Shown in pieces: positions 1 through 5,897 of a stretch of DNA of 6,800 nucleotides. The notes under the pieces are model-generated. The model saw nothing but the letters and a program-made list of their open reading frames with translations, made no database searches and was not told the origin of the DNA. A program made the translations under genes and the position numbers. The number at the start of each line of letters is the position of its first letter. Within the stretch, counting starts at the first letter, position 1. The stretch spans positions 1-6,800 of the forward strand of contig DAOVFD010000054.1 in assembly GCA_030668565.1 (NCBI GenBank), written 5' to 3'. This stretch comes from Microcaldota archaeon. GTDB taxonomy: Archaea > Micrarchaeota > Micrarchaeia > Anstonellales > Bilamarchaeaceae.

Positions 1-203
1 TCAAGGATATCTGATTTTTTTATCCTGATTTCCTTTCTGATATCTCCCGAGCCCTCACTTGCCCTTAAAACGTAAATCGGTTTCCTGCTGAACCTTGCAA
101 CGACATATATAACCAGCACGAGAACAATACCCGGAATGAGGTAATTTATGTATAAATCGATGATGCTTTCTTCAGCATATTCGACCGCGACTTCCTTTCT
201 TGT
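1..203 (-). pseudogene. In-frame continuation of the surface-protein gene beyond a TGA: second membrane segment and cytoplasmic tail
   Basis: Reading on past the TGA at 206-204 in the same frame gives 67 further sense codons to the window edge with no stop. The translation starts TRKEVAVEYAEESIIDLY, continues into a hydrophobic segment (NYLIPGIVLVLVIYVVARF, residues 20-38), then a basic stretch (SRKPIYVLR) and a charged tail, as expected for an exit into the cytoplasm. No ATG, GTG or TTG lies in this frame before the membrane segment; the first GTG is inside it. An ATG at 207-205 overlaps the stop as ATGA, but its own frame closes after 11 codons; dropping one base near the AAAGG run would join it to the open frame. 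The stretch is therefore either the end of one long gene cut by a nonsense codon, or a separate overlapping gene with a frameshift. Part of the gene lies outside the window. Confidence 0.6.
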
Positions 204-1433
204 TCATTCGATGTCTATCACGAATATGTTTTCCCCTTTCTGGAGATTCGCCCCCATCACCAGGTCCCCGCCATCAACATAGAACTTTTTCCTCATTTCA
301 GAATCTTTAAGGCCTGCTGTCACCTCCGCATCATCAAGGGGAGCGCCATCGACAGTAACCCTGAAGAAATAATTGAAACCCGTTTTGCCGACATATGTTA
401 TCCCCAGGTCCTTAAGGTGAAGTATGCCGCTTGCTATTACGCCGCTGTTGTCCCTCACATGGAGTATGTATTCCCCGGGCTCCTTGAACTGCAGTCGCTT
501 TACAAAAACGCTTCCATTCGTAACTCTTTTCAGCATCTCGCTCTTCACTTCATTTCCGTCCTTGAAAACCGAGAGGAATGCCGTGCCGTTGGATTTGTTC
601 AGATAAAAAGTGAGTGTTGAATCCCCCCACGGATAGATGCTTTCAGGGTTCGGGTTCAGGATGTTTGTTTCCTCTTTCAGTTTGACAGAATCTGTTATGC
701 CCTTCCTGTCCTTAAGGTCATACAACACCCTTATGTAATCCCCCTCCGTCATTTCAATTTTGCTTGTTTTTCTGCCTTGGCCGGAAAGAGGATAGACTGC
801 CTTTCTTTCGAAGGACCACTTGTTTTCAAGTATGTCATCCACACCCGTGAAATCCCCATCTTCAAGATATTTTCCAAGGGATGTGCTTTCATAAACCAGA
901 ATCCTGTCTTTTTGCCAGGGAGTAAGCTCATCATACCAGTTCCTTTCGCTCAGTCCTCCCCTAAGCACGAAATTCTTGCTTCCTATGTAAATGACGACAC
1001 CGTCTGTTGCATTGCTTATAATGTCATCCAGTACGTAGGTGGGCATGGCACCGGTCGGCACAACATATATCCCGTCACCTATCTTCCTGCGGTCGCTTAT
1101 CTTGATTGTATATCCGTATTTTTCAAGGGGTTTAAACATTTCTGCGAATTCCTCCAGCCTGTCCATCTCCATTCCTTCATCGTCGTCTATTATAGTTATC
1201 TCTCTTGAAGTTTCCTTCCTGTAGCTTATCAGCGTGAGGTTTCCCTCTCCTGCAAAATCATAGATTACATAGCCATACTGGCCTGCCCTCCCCATCTCAG
1301 TAATACTGAATCTGGTTTCCACTTCAGCTTCCTGCTCTTCATCCACTAACACCACGACGCCGGAAACGAGCAGTGCCACTATTGAGAGCACGACTACCAG
1401 AAGAACTGCCAAAACTGTCTTTTTCAAATCCAT
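204..1433 (-). CDS. Membrane-anchored extracytoplasmic protein, possibly truncated by TGA
   Basis: I do not recognise this 409-residue protein. Residues 7-30 form one N-terminal hydrophobic helix after MDLKK. It ends in acidic residues rather than a clear signal peptidase site, so it looks like a membrane anchor with the rest outside the cell. The body (31-409) mixes an alpha/beta-looking part (about 50-180, with VVIYIGSKNFVLRGG at 146-160) and beta-rich, Ig-like stretches (about 225-409, for example EPGEYILHVRD). Five Asn-X-Ser/Thr sites (N65, N141, N279, N282, N306) fit archaeal N-glycosylation. The start is preceded by GGTG with a 7-nt spacer, and the gene follows pheS by 13 nt, so it is probably the third gene of that operon. 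The stop is suspicious: the frame continues downstream into a second membrane helix, as if the protein normally has anchors at both ends with an external domain between. Confidence 0.75.
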   Translation of the reverse strand: MDLKKTVLAVLLVVVLSIVALLVSGVVVLVDEEQEAEVETRFSITEMGRAGQYGYVIYDFAGEGNLTLISYRKETSREITIIDDDEGMEMDRLEEFAEMFKPLEKYGYTIKISDRRKIGDGIYVVPTGAMPTYVLDDIISNATDGVVIYIGSKNFVLRGGLSERNWYDELTPWQKDRILVYESTSLGKYLEDGDFTGVDDILENKWSFERKAVYPLSGQGRKTSKIEMTEGDYIRVLYDLKDRKGITDSVKLKEETNILNPNPESIYPWGDSTLTFYLNKSNGTAFLSVFKDGNEVKSEMLKRVTNGSVFVKRLQFKEPGEYILHVRDNSGVIASGILHLKDLGITYVGKTGFNYFFRVTVDGAPLDDAEVTAGLKDSEMRKKFYVDGGDLVMGANLQKGENIFVIDIE

Positions 1434-1446
1434 CAGGAAACACCCA

Positions 1447-2805
1447 TCATATTCCGGGTCTTGCAGACTTCAGGAAATTAAGGTCATTCTTATAAAAATC
1501 CCTTATGTCCTTCATGTCAAGTAAAATCATAAGCGGTCTTTCAAGGCTGAGCCCCCATGCCAGAACAGGATAAATTCCGGCAAGAGGTATGCTTACTTCA
1601 GGCCTGAATATACCCGCACCACCGAGTTCGAGCCATTGTTTTTTCTCCTCAAAATAGACCTCCACTTCGAGGCTCGGTTCTGTATATGGGAAATAGCTTG
1701 GTCTGAATCTTATTTTTTCGAATCCTAGTTTTTTGTAAATCTCTTTAAGAACTCCGAGCAGGTTCCTGAATGTTGCGCCTTCCCATGCTATTATTCCTTC
1801 CACTTGGTTGAATTCCGCAAGATGGCTGTAGTCAGTTGCTTCGTTCCTGAACACCCTGCCCACTGCAAAATATTTCTTTGGTTTTTTGTCTTTCATATCT
1901 GCCAGATAACGGGCGCTCAGGCAGGTGGTATGGGTTCTCAAGACCGTTTTCTCCGCTTCCTTCTCGCTCCACTTGTACTTCCATCCCCTTTCGTGTGCTT
2001 CCCTGACCCTTTCAACAAGTTTCTTGTCTTCGGGAAGTTTGCTTTTTCCCTCAAGATAAAAAGTATCTGCAAGTTCCCTTGCAGGATGGTCCTGGGGCTG
2101 GAAGAGTGCATCGAAATTCCAGAAGGACGACTCAACAACGCTGCCTTCCATCTCTTCAAAACCAAGTTCGGCCATTATCTTCTTTATCCTGTCTGACATT
2201 TTGGTCAGCGGATGCTTCTTTCCAAGTGGCGCGTCACTGCCCTCGATATTAACGTTGAATTTCTCTTCCTTCATACTGCTGACCGGTTTTCCGGTATACC
2301 CCGCAATCGATTTCTTGGCTGTTTTTCTTTGTACCAGGTGTCTCTGGAAGAACTTGTCAAGTACCACTTTATTCTTTGTTTTTCCAGTGGTTTTTATCTG
2401 TCTGTAAGTTTCAATCATGAGTTCCTTTTCCTTTTCAACATCCGCAGCTTTCTTCATCTGCACAAGTTTTCCCTTTTCTATACTGACAAATCCCTTTTTC
2501 TTTGCCCACACCAGGCCTATTCTTTTTTCTGTTTCACTTAGGTCAGAAATACCTTTACCCTCACCAGCTTTTCTGAAAACCGAGAATTCTGGAAATCCTT
2601 TTTTCACGTAATTCTCAAGTTCCTTTGTTACTTCAGAAATGGAATACTCTTCTCTCTTCACATCAACAAAACCATTGCCCTTGAGGGACTCAACCGCCCT
2701 TCTTACGGTATCAAGGTGGAGTCCGGTTTCTTTTGAAATGTCATCAAAATCAAGTATTTTCTTCTTTGCCAGCAGTTCAAGGATTTCTCTCTCGCCCTTA
2801 TACAT
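1447..2805 (-). CDS. pheS: Phenylalanyl-tRNA synthetase alpha subunit, archaeal type
   Basis: The catalytic subunit of cytoplasmic Phe-tRNA synthetase, which charges tRNA-Phe using ATP; the active enzyme is an alpha2-beta2 tetramer with PheT. The N-terminal about 60 residues look like a winged helix (ILDFDDISKETGLHLDTVRRAVESL, residues 17-41), as in archaeal/eukaryotic PheS, where this region contacts tRNA. The class II catalytic domain is clear: FDALFQPQDHPARELADTFYL (231-251), LRTHTTCLSARYL (289-301), motif 2 in FAVGRVFRNEATDYSHLAEF (313-332), RPSYFPYTEPSLEVEV (368-383), WLELGGAGIFRPEV (391-404) and motif 3 in AWGLSLERPLMI (416-427). At 452 residues it is slightly short for archaeal PheS, but no motif is missing. 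A strong GGAGGAG site just before the ATG lies over the end of the upstream gene; the gap to its stop is 1 nt, so translation is probably coupled. No pheT is visible in this window. Confidence 0.97.
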   Translation of the reverse strand: MYKGEREILELLAKKKILDFDDISKETGLHLDTVRRAVESLKGNGFVDVKREEYSISEVTKELENYVKKGFPEFSVFRKAGEGKGISDLSETEKRIGLVWAKKKGFVSIEKGKLVQMKKAADVEKEKELMIETYRQIKTTGKTKNKVVLDKFFQRHLVQRKTAKKSIAGYTGKPVSSMKEEKFNVNIEGSDAPLGKKHPLTKMSDRIKKIMAELGFEEMEGSVVESSFWNFDALFQPQDHPARELADTFYLEGKSKLPEDKKLVERVREAHERGWKYKWSEKEAEKTVLRTHTTCLSARYLADMKDKKPKKYFAVGRVFRNEATDYSHLAEFNQVEGIIAWEGATFRNLLGVLKEIYKKLGFEKIRFRPSYFPYTEPSLEVEVYFEEKKQWLELGGAGIFRPEVSIPLAGIYPVLAWGLSLERPLMILLDMKDIRDFYKNDLNFLKSARPGI

Positions 2806-2806
2806 C

Positions 2807-3673
2807 TTACTCCTCCTTTTTCCTCTTTGCCATGTTGATATATAAATATCCTCCGATTAAAATAGCTGCAATTATCAGGACTGCAAAGCCATACTCCCCG
2901 CGTATCATGGTGTCTATCCCGCCAACCAGTCCCATGAAGAAACCCGAAACCTCATCCTGAAGACTTTCTTCTACTTCAAATATCAGGGAGAATTTGACGA
3001 GTATCATATCGTTCCACGAAAGTTCCGAAACCTTTGAAGGCAATTCCATTTCAACATTTCTGGGAAGTGGATTTATATCATGCACTACTGTATCCTGCGG
3101 CAAATCTATTATGAGATAAACCCTGTCACCCAGTATTATGTTTCCCTGGTCGGTGGTTGTAAATGAAAGAGCCTCCGGATTCAGTGTGTATCTCTTTGTT
3201 CTTGGTTTGTATTCGTCTACGGTAAAAAGGCCGGTCCCGGCTATGGGCGCGGGTGTTTCGGCAGACTTGTTATATGACGGAGAGGCGGTATACTCCAGTA
3301 TAAGTTCCCCATGGCACAAATCCTGTATGGGATTACATTTTCCCCTGGGCTGCGGTTTTAATCTGAAATCCTTTATCTCAACATGGGTGGGGCTGAGATG
3401 TCGTTTGACATCTTTCAGTTCAGTTGTTGTGGACCAGAAGGACAGGTCATTATTGTAATAGCCGGTGTAACCGCTGTCATAAAGCGAACTGGAGTGCTCA
3501 CCGGTTATTATCATCTTTATGTCCTCGGTTACCTTTACGCTGCCGTCTGTTTGTATGTCGCTTATGGTCACTTCGACTCTTTCCAGGATAAATTCTGCAT
3601 GCACGACTACGGATAGAATCAACGTCATCAAAAGCAGCACTCTTACGCCGTTCATAGGCAAAAAATAGTACAT
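2807..3673 (-). CDS. Secreted, C-terminally membrane-anchored protein (possibly DUF2207-like)
   Basis: A 288-residue surface protein and the first gene of the pheS operon. An N-terminal signal sequence (RVLLLMTLILSVVVHAEF, about 11-28, with possible cleavage after HA at 25-26) is followed by about 230 beta-rich residues and a C-terminal helix (YGFAVLIIAAILIGGYLYIN, 261-280) with a KRKKEE tail. This predicts an external domain held by one C-terminal anchor. The opening FILERVEVTISDIQTDGSVKVTEDI resembles the start of DUF2207-type external domains, but the match is from memory and weak. C113 and C120 are the only cysteines and could form a disulfide. The second ATG (M7, at 3655) gives a more typical signal peptide, and a TATA-like TTTAAA lies about 28 bases before it, so the true start may be 3655 on a leaderless mRNA. 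Function is unknown; co-transcription with pheS need not imply a shared role. Confidence 0.85.
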   Translation of the reverse strand: MYYFLPMNGVRVLLLMTLILSVVVHAEFILERVEVTISDIQTDGSVKVTEDIKMIITGEHSSSLYDSGYTGYYNNDLSFWSTTTELKDVKRHLSPTHVEIKDFRLKPQPRGKCNPIQDLCHGELILEYTASPSYNKSAETPAPIAGTGLFTVDEYKPRTKRYTLNPEALSFTTTDQGNIILGDRVYLIIDLPQDTVVHDINPLPRNVEMELPSKVSELSWNDMILVKFSLIFEVEESLQDEVSGFFMGLVGGIDTMIRGEYGFAVLIIAAILIGGYLYINMAKRKKEE

Positions 3674-3678
3674 TGTAG

Positions 3679-3686
3679 TTTTAAAT
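3679..3686 (-). promoter_or_regulatory. TATA box candidate for the pheS operon
   Basis: On the minus strand ATTTAAAA is centred about 28 bases before the ATG at 3655, which suits a leaderless transcript starting at that second ATG. A second A/T-rich box, ATTTAAGA (about 3698-3705), sits at nearly the same distance before the first ATG at 3673. The two boxes and two starts are about equally spaced, so the sequence alone does not decide between them. TTTAAA is closer to the archaeal consensus. Confidence 0.5.
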
Positions 3687-3690
3687 CGTT

Positions 3691-3718
3691 ATGTCCTCTT
3701 AAATCACCGAGAGGATAT
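3691..3718. repeat. Inverted repeat between divergent promoters, candidate operator
   Basis: ATGTCCTCT (3691-3699) and AGAGGATAT (3710-3718) form 9-nt arms with one G-T position, separated by 10 bases; the arm centres are about 19 bases apart, close to two helical turns. The element lies just upstream of the plus-strand TATA box (3722) and overlaps the outer TATA candidate of the minus-strand operon, so a dimeric regulator bound here could affect both genes. No regulator is identified. An RNA hairpin is possible but less likely, because the element probably lies outside both transcripts. Confidence 0.4.
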
Positions 3719-3721
3719 GTT

Positions 3722-3729
3722 TTTAAATA
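3722..3729 (+). promoter_or_regulatory. TATA box for the coiled-coil gene
   Basis: TTTAAATA matches the archaeal TATA consensus. A start about 27 bases downstream (near 3752) would leave a leader of about 27 nt that carries the GGTG ribosome binding site at 3773-3776. Confidence 0.65.
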
Positions 3730-3778
3730 CTTTATAGGATAAATCAAAAAACACTTATTTTACTTACTGTGTGGTGCT

Positions 3779-4303
3779 ATGGCAGGCGAGGAAGAAGTCA
3801 GGTCCGAAATAGAAGAACTCGAAAAGCGTAAGGCCGAGCTTATAGAAAAAATAAAGAAAGTAAACAGAAGGCTCAGATACAAAAAGTACGAGCAGAAAGC
3901 GCTGGAGCCTTTCCTGGAGCAGACCAAAACAGTAGTTGTCGAACCATACAGAAGAAGAAAGAGAATACTCGAATTCAAGATATCCACCCAGGCTTATACC
4001 CCGAAGCTTGAAAGGGAATGGCTCAAGGAAGTAAAGAAGGTGGACAAAAAGCTCGATGAACTCAAGGAAATTGAAAGAGCGAGAAGAAAAAAGAGATACA
4101 TAGATAAAGATATAGACGAAGCGGAAAAGGAAGTAGGACATATAGAAATAGAACTCAAATCACTTAGAGGGGACCTGAAAAAGCTTTACGATGCAATGAG
4201 GGAGTTCAGGTCTGTTGCCCGGAAGGCCGCAGGTGTTGAAAAAAGAGCACAGGATGAAATGGTCTCCCTTGGGGACATAGCCCTCATCGAGAAGGAAAAA
4301 TAA
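3779..4303 (+). CDS. COG1340-like archaeal coiled-coil protein
   Basis: A soluble 174-residue protein that is almost entirely charged helix, rich in Lys, Glu and Arg with heptad-like spacing. It has two long coiled-coil stretches (about 3-40 and 76-146) with no signal peptide or membrane segment. Between them, RRKRILEFKISTQAYTPKLEREWLKEVKK (59-87) resembles the conserved centre of uncharacterised archaeal coiled-coil proteins grouped as COG1340 (a TQ...TP..E..L pattern). That assignment is from memory of the family. COG1340 proteins are usually longer, so this may be a short member. The role is unknown; similar proteins are often mislabelled as phosphatases, and no catalytic motif is visible here. 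Transcription is probably from its own promoter, with GGTG close to the ATG. The last 20 bp overlap the end of the convergent Nudix gene. Confidence 0.85.
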   Translation: MAGEEEVRSEIEELEKRKAELIEKIKKVNRRLRYKKYEQKALEPFLEQTKTVVVEPYRRRKRILEFKISTQAYTPKLEREWLKEVKKVDKKLDELKEIERARRKKRYIDKDIDEAEKEVGHIEIELKSLRGDLKKLYDAMREFRSVARKAAGVEKRAQDEMVSLGDIALIEKEK

Positions 4304-4676
4304 TCGCATCCTTTAGTATTTCTCTGTGGTCGAATGCCAGTTCTGCAGGCAATTCCTCAATCCCGAACCATTTTGCTTCCCCTGCATCATCCCCTGCTTT
4401 TATTTCGCCACCAATTCTTTTTACTATATAAGCTGCCCCTATAATCTTTCTCGGGTCTCTTTTGGGGTCTGAGTATATGCCTATCAGTTTTACAGGTTCC
4501 ACATCAAGGCCCGTTTCCTCCTTGAACTCTCTCTTAAGGCATTCCTCTGCTGTTTCATTCTCTTCTATTCTTCCGCCCGGAATGGCCCATTTTCCCAAAT
4601 CAGGTTCCTTTGCCCTGTTGATAAGAAGAATCCTGCCGTTTTCTATGAGCACTCCGTCGCATGCGAATGGGCGCAT
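4284..4676 (-). CDS. Nudix hydrolase, ADP-ribose pyrophosphatase/MutT-like
   Basis: A complete 130-residue Nudix enzyme that hydrolyses a nucleoside diphosphate linked to another group. The Nudix box is perfect: G35-x5-E41-x7-R49-E50-x2-E53-E54-x-G56, in GGRIEENETAEECLKREFKE and the following ETGL; E53 and E54 would bind the metal. The N-terminal strand (FACDGVLIENGRILLINRA, 4-22), KWAIPGG before the box, and the C-terminal GDDAGEAKWFGIEELPAELAFDHREIL resemble small archaeal ADP-ribose pyrophosphatases, so ADP-ribose is the likeliest substrate; an 8-oxo-dGTP-type role cannot be excluded. It starts 4 nt after the stop of the 83-aa gene, with GTGA inside that gene's last codons as ribosome binding site, so the two form an operon. 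The 3' end overlaps the coiled-coil gene by 20 bp. Confidence 0.93.
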   Translation of the reverse strand: MRPFACDGVLIENGRILLINRAKEPDLGKWAIPGGRIEENETAEECLKREFKEETGLDVEPVKLIGIYSDPKRDPRKIIGAAYIVKRIGGEIKAGDDAGEAKWFGIEELPAELAFDHREILKDAIIFPSR

Positions 4677-4680
4677 ATAC

Positions 4681-4932
4681 TCACTTCTTTTCGGTTATTT
4701 TTACTTCCCAGATATACTTCTCTCTTGTCTCAAGATATTTGATGCTCAGCTCGATTGGGATGTTATTGTTCTTTATATAGTTGAGAAGTCCCTTTACATT
4801 TTCCTTTTCGACTTTGTCATTGTTAATCCATGAGCATGATTTGTTTTTTGCTATGCAATCTGCAAGAAGTGCTGCATCATGTTCTGCTATTCCTATACTA
4901 CAAATATCATTGTATACAGCTTTGAGTTTCAT
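4681..4932 (-). CDS. Hypothetical 83-residue protein
   Basis: I do not recognise this protein. It is small and soluble, with no signal peptide or membrane helix, and has three cysteines (C11, C26, C33) in its N-terminal half, in NDICSIGIAEHDAALLADCI and NKSCSW. Their spacing does not match a zinc finger or iron-sulfur motif I know. The N-terminal half looks helical; the C-terminal part (PIELSIKYLETREKYIWEVKITEKK) looks like a strand pair. A TATA box lies about 25 bases before the ATG and no ribosome binding site is well placed, so the mRNA is probably leaderless. It is immediately upstream of the Nudix gene (4-nt gap), so the two are co-expressed and may share a nucleotide-related role, which is inference only. 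Confidence 0.7.
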   Translation of the reverse strand: MKLKAVYNDICSIGIAEHDAALLADCIAKNKSCSWINNDKVEKENVKGLLNYIKNNNIPIELSIKYLETREKYIWEVKITEKK

Positions 4933-4952
4933 GTGTCATATTCTCCGAAGAG

Positions 4953-4960
4953 ATATATAA
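4953..4960 (-). promoter_or_regulatory. TATA box for the 83-aa/Nudix operon
   Basis: On the minus strand TTATATAT is centred about 25 bases before the ATG at 4932, placing the predicted transcript start at or next to the start codon (leaderless). Confidence 0.6.
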
Positions 4961-4979
4961 TTATTTGCCTTTAGACGGT

Positions 4980-4987
4980 TTTATAAA
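4980..4987 (+). promoter_or_regulatory. TATA box for the Yip1-family gene
   Basis: TTTATAAA lies about 35 bases before the ATG at 5019. A start near 5010 would give a leader of about 9 nt that still includes the GGTGA ribosome binding site (5010-5014). It is divergent to the 83-aa gene promoter, with about 20 bases between the two boxes. Confidence 0.55.
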
Positions 4988-5018
4988 ATTTACATACGAT
5001 TGGGTTAGCGGTGAATAA

Positions 5019-5669
5019 ATGGATATTATTGCTACATATAAGAAAATGGTAATGAGTCTGATTCCTGATAATCTGGAAAAACAACTGTCAAGTGAAAAGG
5101 GAGAGATTGGAGAGGGTATGAAGTATTATCTGCTTGCAGCATTGGTAGTGGACATAACTCTCCTGATATCTGTGGGACTTCAGCTTGCGTTATCAGGTGC
5201 CGGTGGTGCATTTGAAGGTGCAGATACTGCAGCTATTGCAGGTTCATCAATGATCTGGATACTGGCTTTATTGGTAATCATTCCGATACTGCTGATTATT
5301 CTCCCGTTTATAACTACTGGTCTTGGATTTATCCTGTGTAAAATCCTTGGAGGAACAGGAACTTTTGCAAACCAGTTTTATCAGTTTGCCATTGTCGCTA
5401 GCGGTTTAATGGTCATAAACAGTATTGTCGGGCTTGTTCCGTGCCTAGGTGGCTTGATTGCCTTTGCATTGTCGATTTACTACATTTACCCAACGTTCCT
5501 TATTTACAGGAGCGTGCACAAACTCAGCAATGTCAGGGCAGGATTCGTTGCAATATTCCCGTGGATTCTGCTAGTGCTTCTGGTAATACTATTGTTCGTG
5601 TTGTTTGCCAGTGCCATGGCGGCATTACTGGGAAGTTTGAGTTCTGTGAGCGGCAGTTCCCCTTACTGA
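5019..5669 (+). CDS. Yip1-family integral membrane protein
   Basis: A 216-residue membrane protein with about five helices (roughly 36-58, 78-98, 98-140 as a broken hydrophobic region, 142-164, 177-203). The cytoplasmic N-terminus (MDIIATYKKMVMSLIPDNLEKQL) is amphipathic, and about 57-77 is a Gly/Ala-rich loop. GGTGTFANQFYQFAIVASGL (111-130), LVPCLGGLIAFALSIYYIYP (139-158) and the following RSVHKLSNVRAGFVAIFP are typical of the Yip1 domain, which in eukaryotes acts in membrane traffic; the archaeal role is unknown. The start is fixed by GGTGA four bases before the ATG. The gene is monocistronic, ending in a strong T-tract terminator. A decayed relative of the same gene lies directly downstream, so there was once a tandem pair. 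Confidence 0.88.
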   Translation: MDIIATYKKMVMSLIPDNLEKQLSSEKGEIGEGMKYYLLAALVVDITLLISVGLQLALSGAGGAFEGADTAAIAGSSMIWILALLVIIPILLIILPFITTGLGFILCKILGGTGTFANQFYQFAIVASGLMVINSIVGLVPCLGGLIAFALSIYYIYPTFLIYRSVHKLSNVRAGFVAIFPWILLVLLVILLFVLFASAMAALLGSLSSVSGSSPY

Positions 5670-5671
5670 AC

Positions 5672-5696
5672 TTATTTTTTTCTTTTTTATTTTTTT
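5672..5696 (+). terminator. T-tract terminator of the Yip1-family gene
   Basis: Three T runs of 6-7 bases, separated by single C or A bases, begin 2-3 bases after the stop codon. There is no hairpin. This is the usual archaeal oligo-T termination signal. Confidence 0.75.
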
Positions 5697-5699
5697 GAA

Positions 5700-5818
5700 G
5701 TGATTCAATGTTCTTGAAATTTACCGGAAAATGATTCTAGCTTTATTCCGGATAATCTTGAAAAGCAGCCCATTGCTTTTCGGCGTCGCAATAGAACTGA
5801 ACTTTTTTTCTTTTTTAC
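5700..5818 (+). pseudogene. Decayed, internally deleted copy of a yip1-like gene
   Basis: GTGA, four bases, then ATG (5700-5710) repeats the ribosome-binding-site/start spacing of the intact gene at 5019. Then GAAAATG (5727-5733) matches 5042-5048, and 5739-5768 encodes SFIPDNLEKQ against SLIPDNLEKQ in the intact protein (residues 13-22). Over these 30 bases 23 are identical, and 6 of the 7 differences are at third codon positions, so the copy evolved as a working gene before it died. The start frame now meets TGA after eight codons and is one base out of register with the conserved stretch. The middle of the gene is missing: from 5796 the sequence matches the 3' end of the intact gene (ACTGAACTT plus T runs, compare 5665-5688). 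The remnant keeps the head and the terminator of a former tandem paralogue. Confidence 0.65.
5803..5816 (+). terminator. T-tract left over from the yip1-like remnant
   Basis: Seven T, C, six T, directly after ACTGAAC. It copies the order seen after the intact Yip1-family gene, with a 3-base indel. It could act as a second terminator behind 5672-5696. Confidence 0.45.
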
Positions 5819-5820
5819 AA

Positions 5821-5876
5821 TTTGTCAGACGCTGTTGGCCTCATCATCGATCAGAGGTTGTTCATATCATCATTCG
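5821..5876 (-). ncRNA. C/D box sRNA, dual guide for 2'-O-methylation
   Basis: All boxes are present in order on the minus strand: C box ATGATGA (5873-5867), a 12-nt guide TATGAACAACCT (5866-5855), D' box CTGA (5854-5851), a 3-nt loop (5850-5848), C' box ATGATGA (5847-5841), a 12-nt guide GGCCAACAGCGT (5840-5829) and D box CTGA (5828-5825). Both C boxes are perfect RUGAUGA and both guides are exactly 12 nt, as in archaeal sRNAs bound by L7Ae, Nop5 and fibrillarin. A TATA box (5898-5905) predicts a start near 5875, about two bases before the C box. By the D+5 rule the targets are U in the fifth position of AGGUUGUUCAUA (D' guide) and of ACGCUGUUGGCC (D guide). I could not place these in rRNA or tRNA from memory. 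The ends are approximate, no clear terminal stem is seen, and no T-tract follows. Confidence 0.85.
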
Positions 5877-5897
5877 TATATATTTGAGCAAAGGTGG

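Noticed and set aside
204..206. TGA read as selenocysteine
   Set aside because: The residue context shows no redox or catalytic motif, the protein is not a known selenoprotein type, no SECIS-like structure can be examined downstream, and TGA is an ordinary stop elsewhere in the window.
777..1208. 143-codon plus-strand open frame
   Set aside because: It is antisense to the surface-protein gene, has no domain-like sequence, and lacks a promoter or ribosome binding site.
1804..2196. 130-codon plus-strand open frame
   Set aside because: It lies fully opposite the conserved catalytic part of pheS and mirrors its codon pattern.
3691..3718. Inverted repeat as a riboswitch or attenuator hairpin
   Set aside because: Both predicted transcript starts lie beyond the element, so it would not be in either mRNA.
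4462..4833. 123-codon plus-strand open frame
   Set aside because: It is antisense to the Nudix gene and the 83-aa gene, and the Nudix motifs prove the other strand.
5876..5885. ATATATAC-type stretch as the TATA box of the sRNA
   Set aside because: It is only a few bases before box C, too close for an archaeal TATA box; 5898-5905 has the right spacing.
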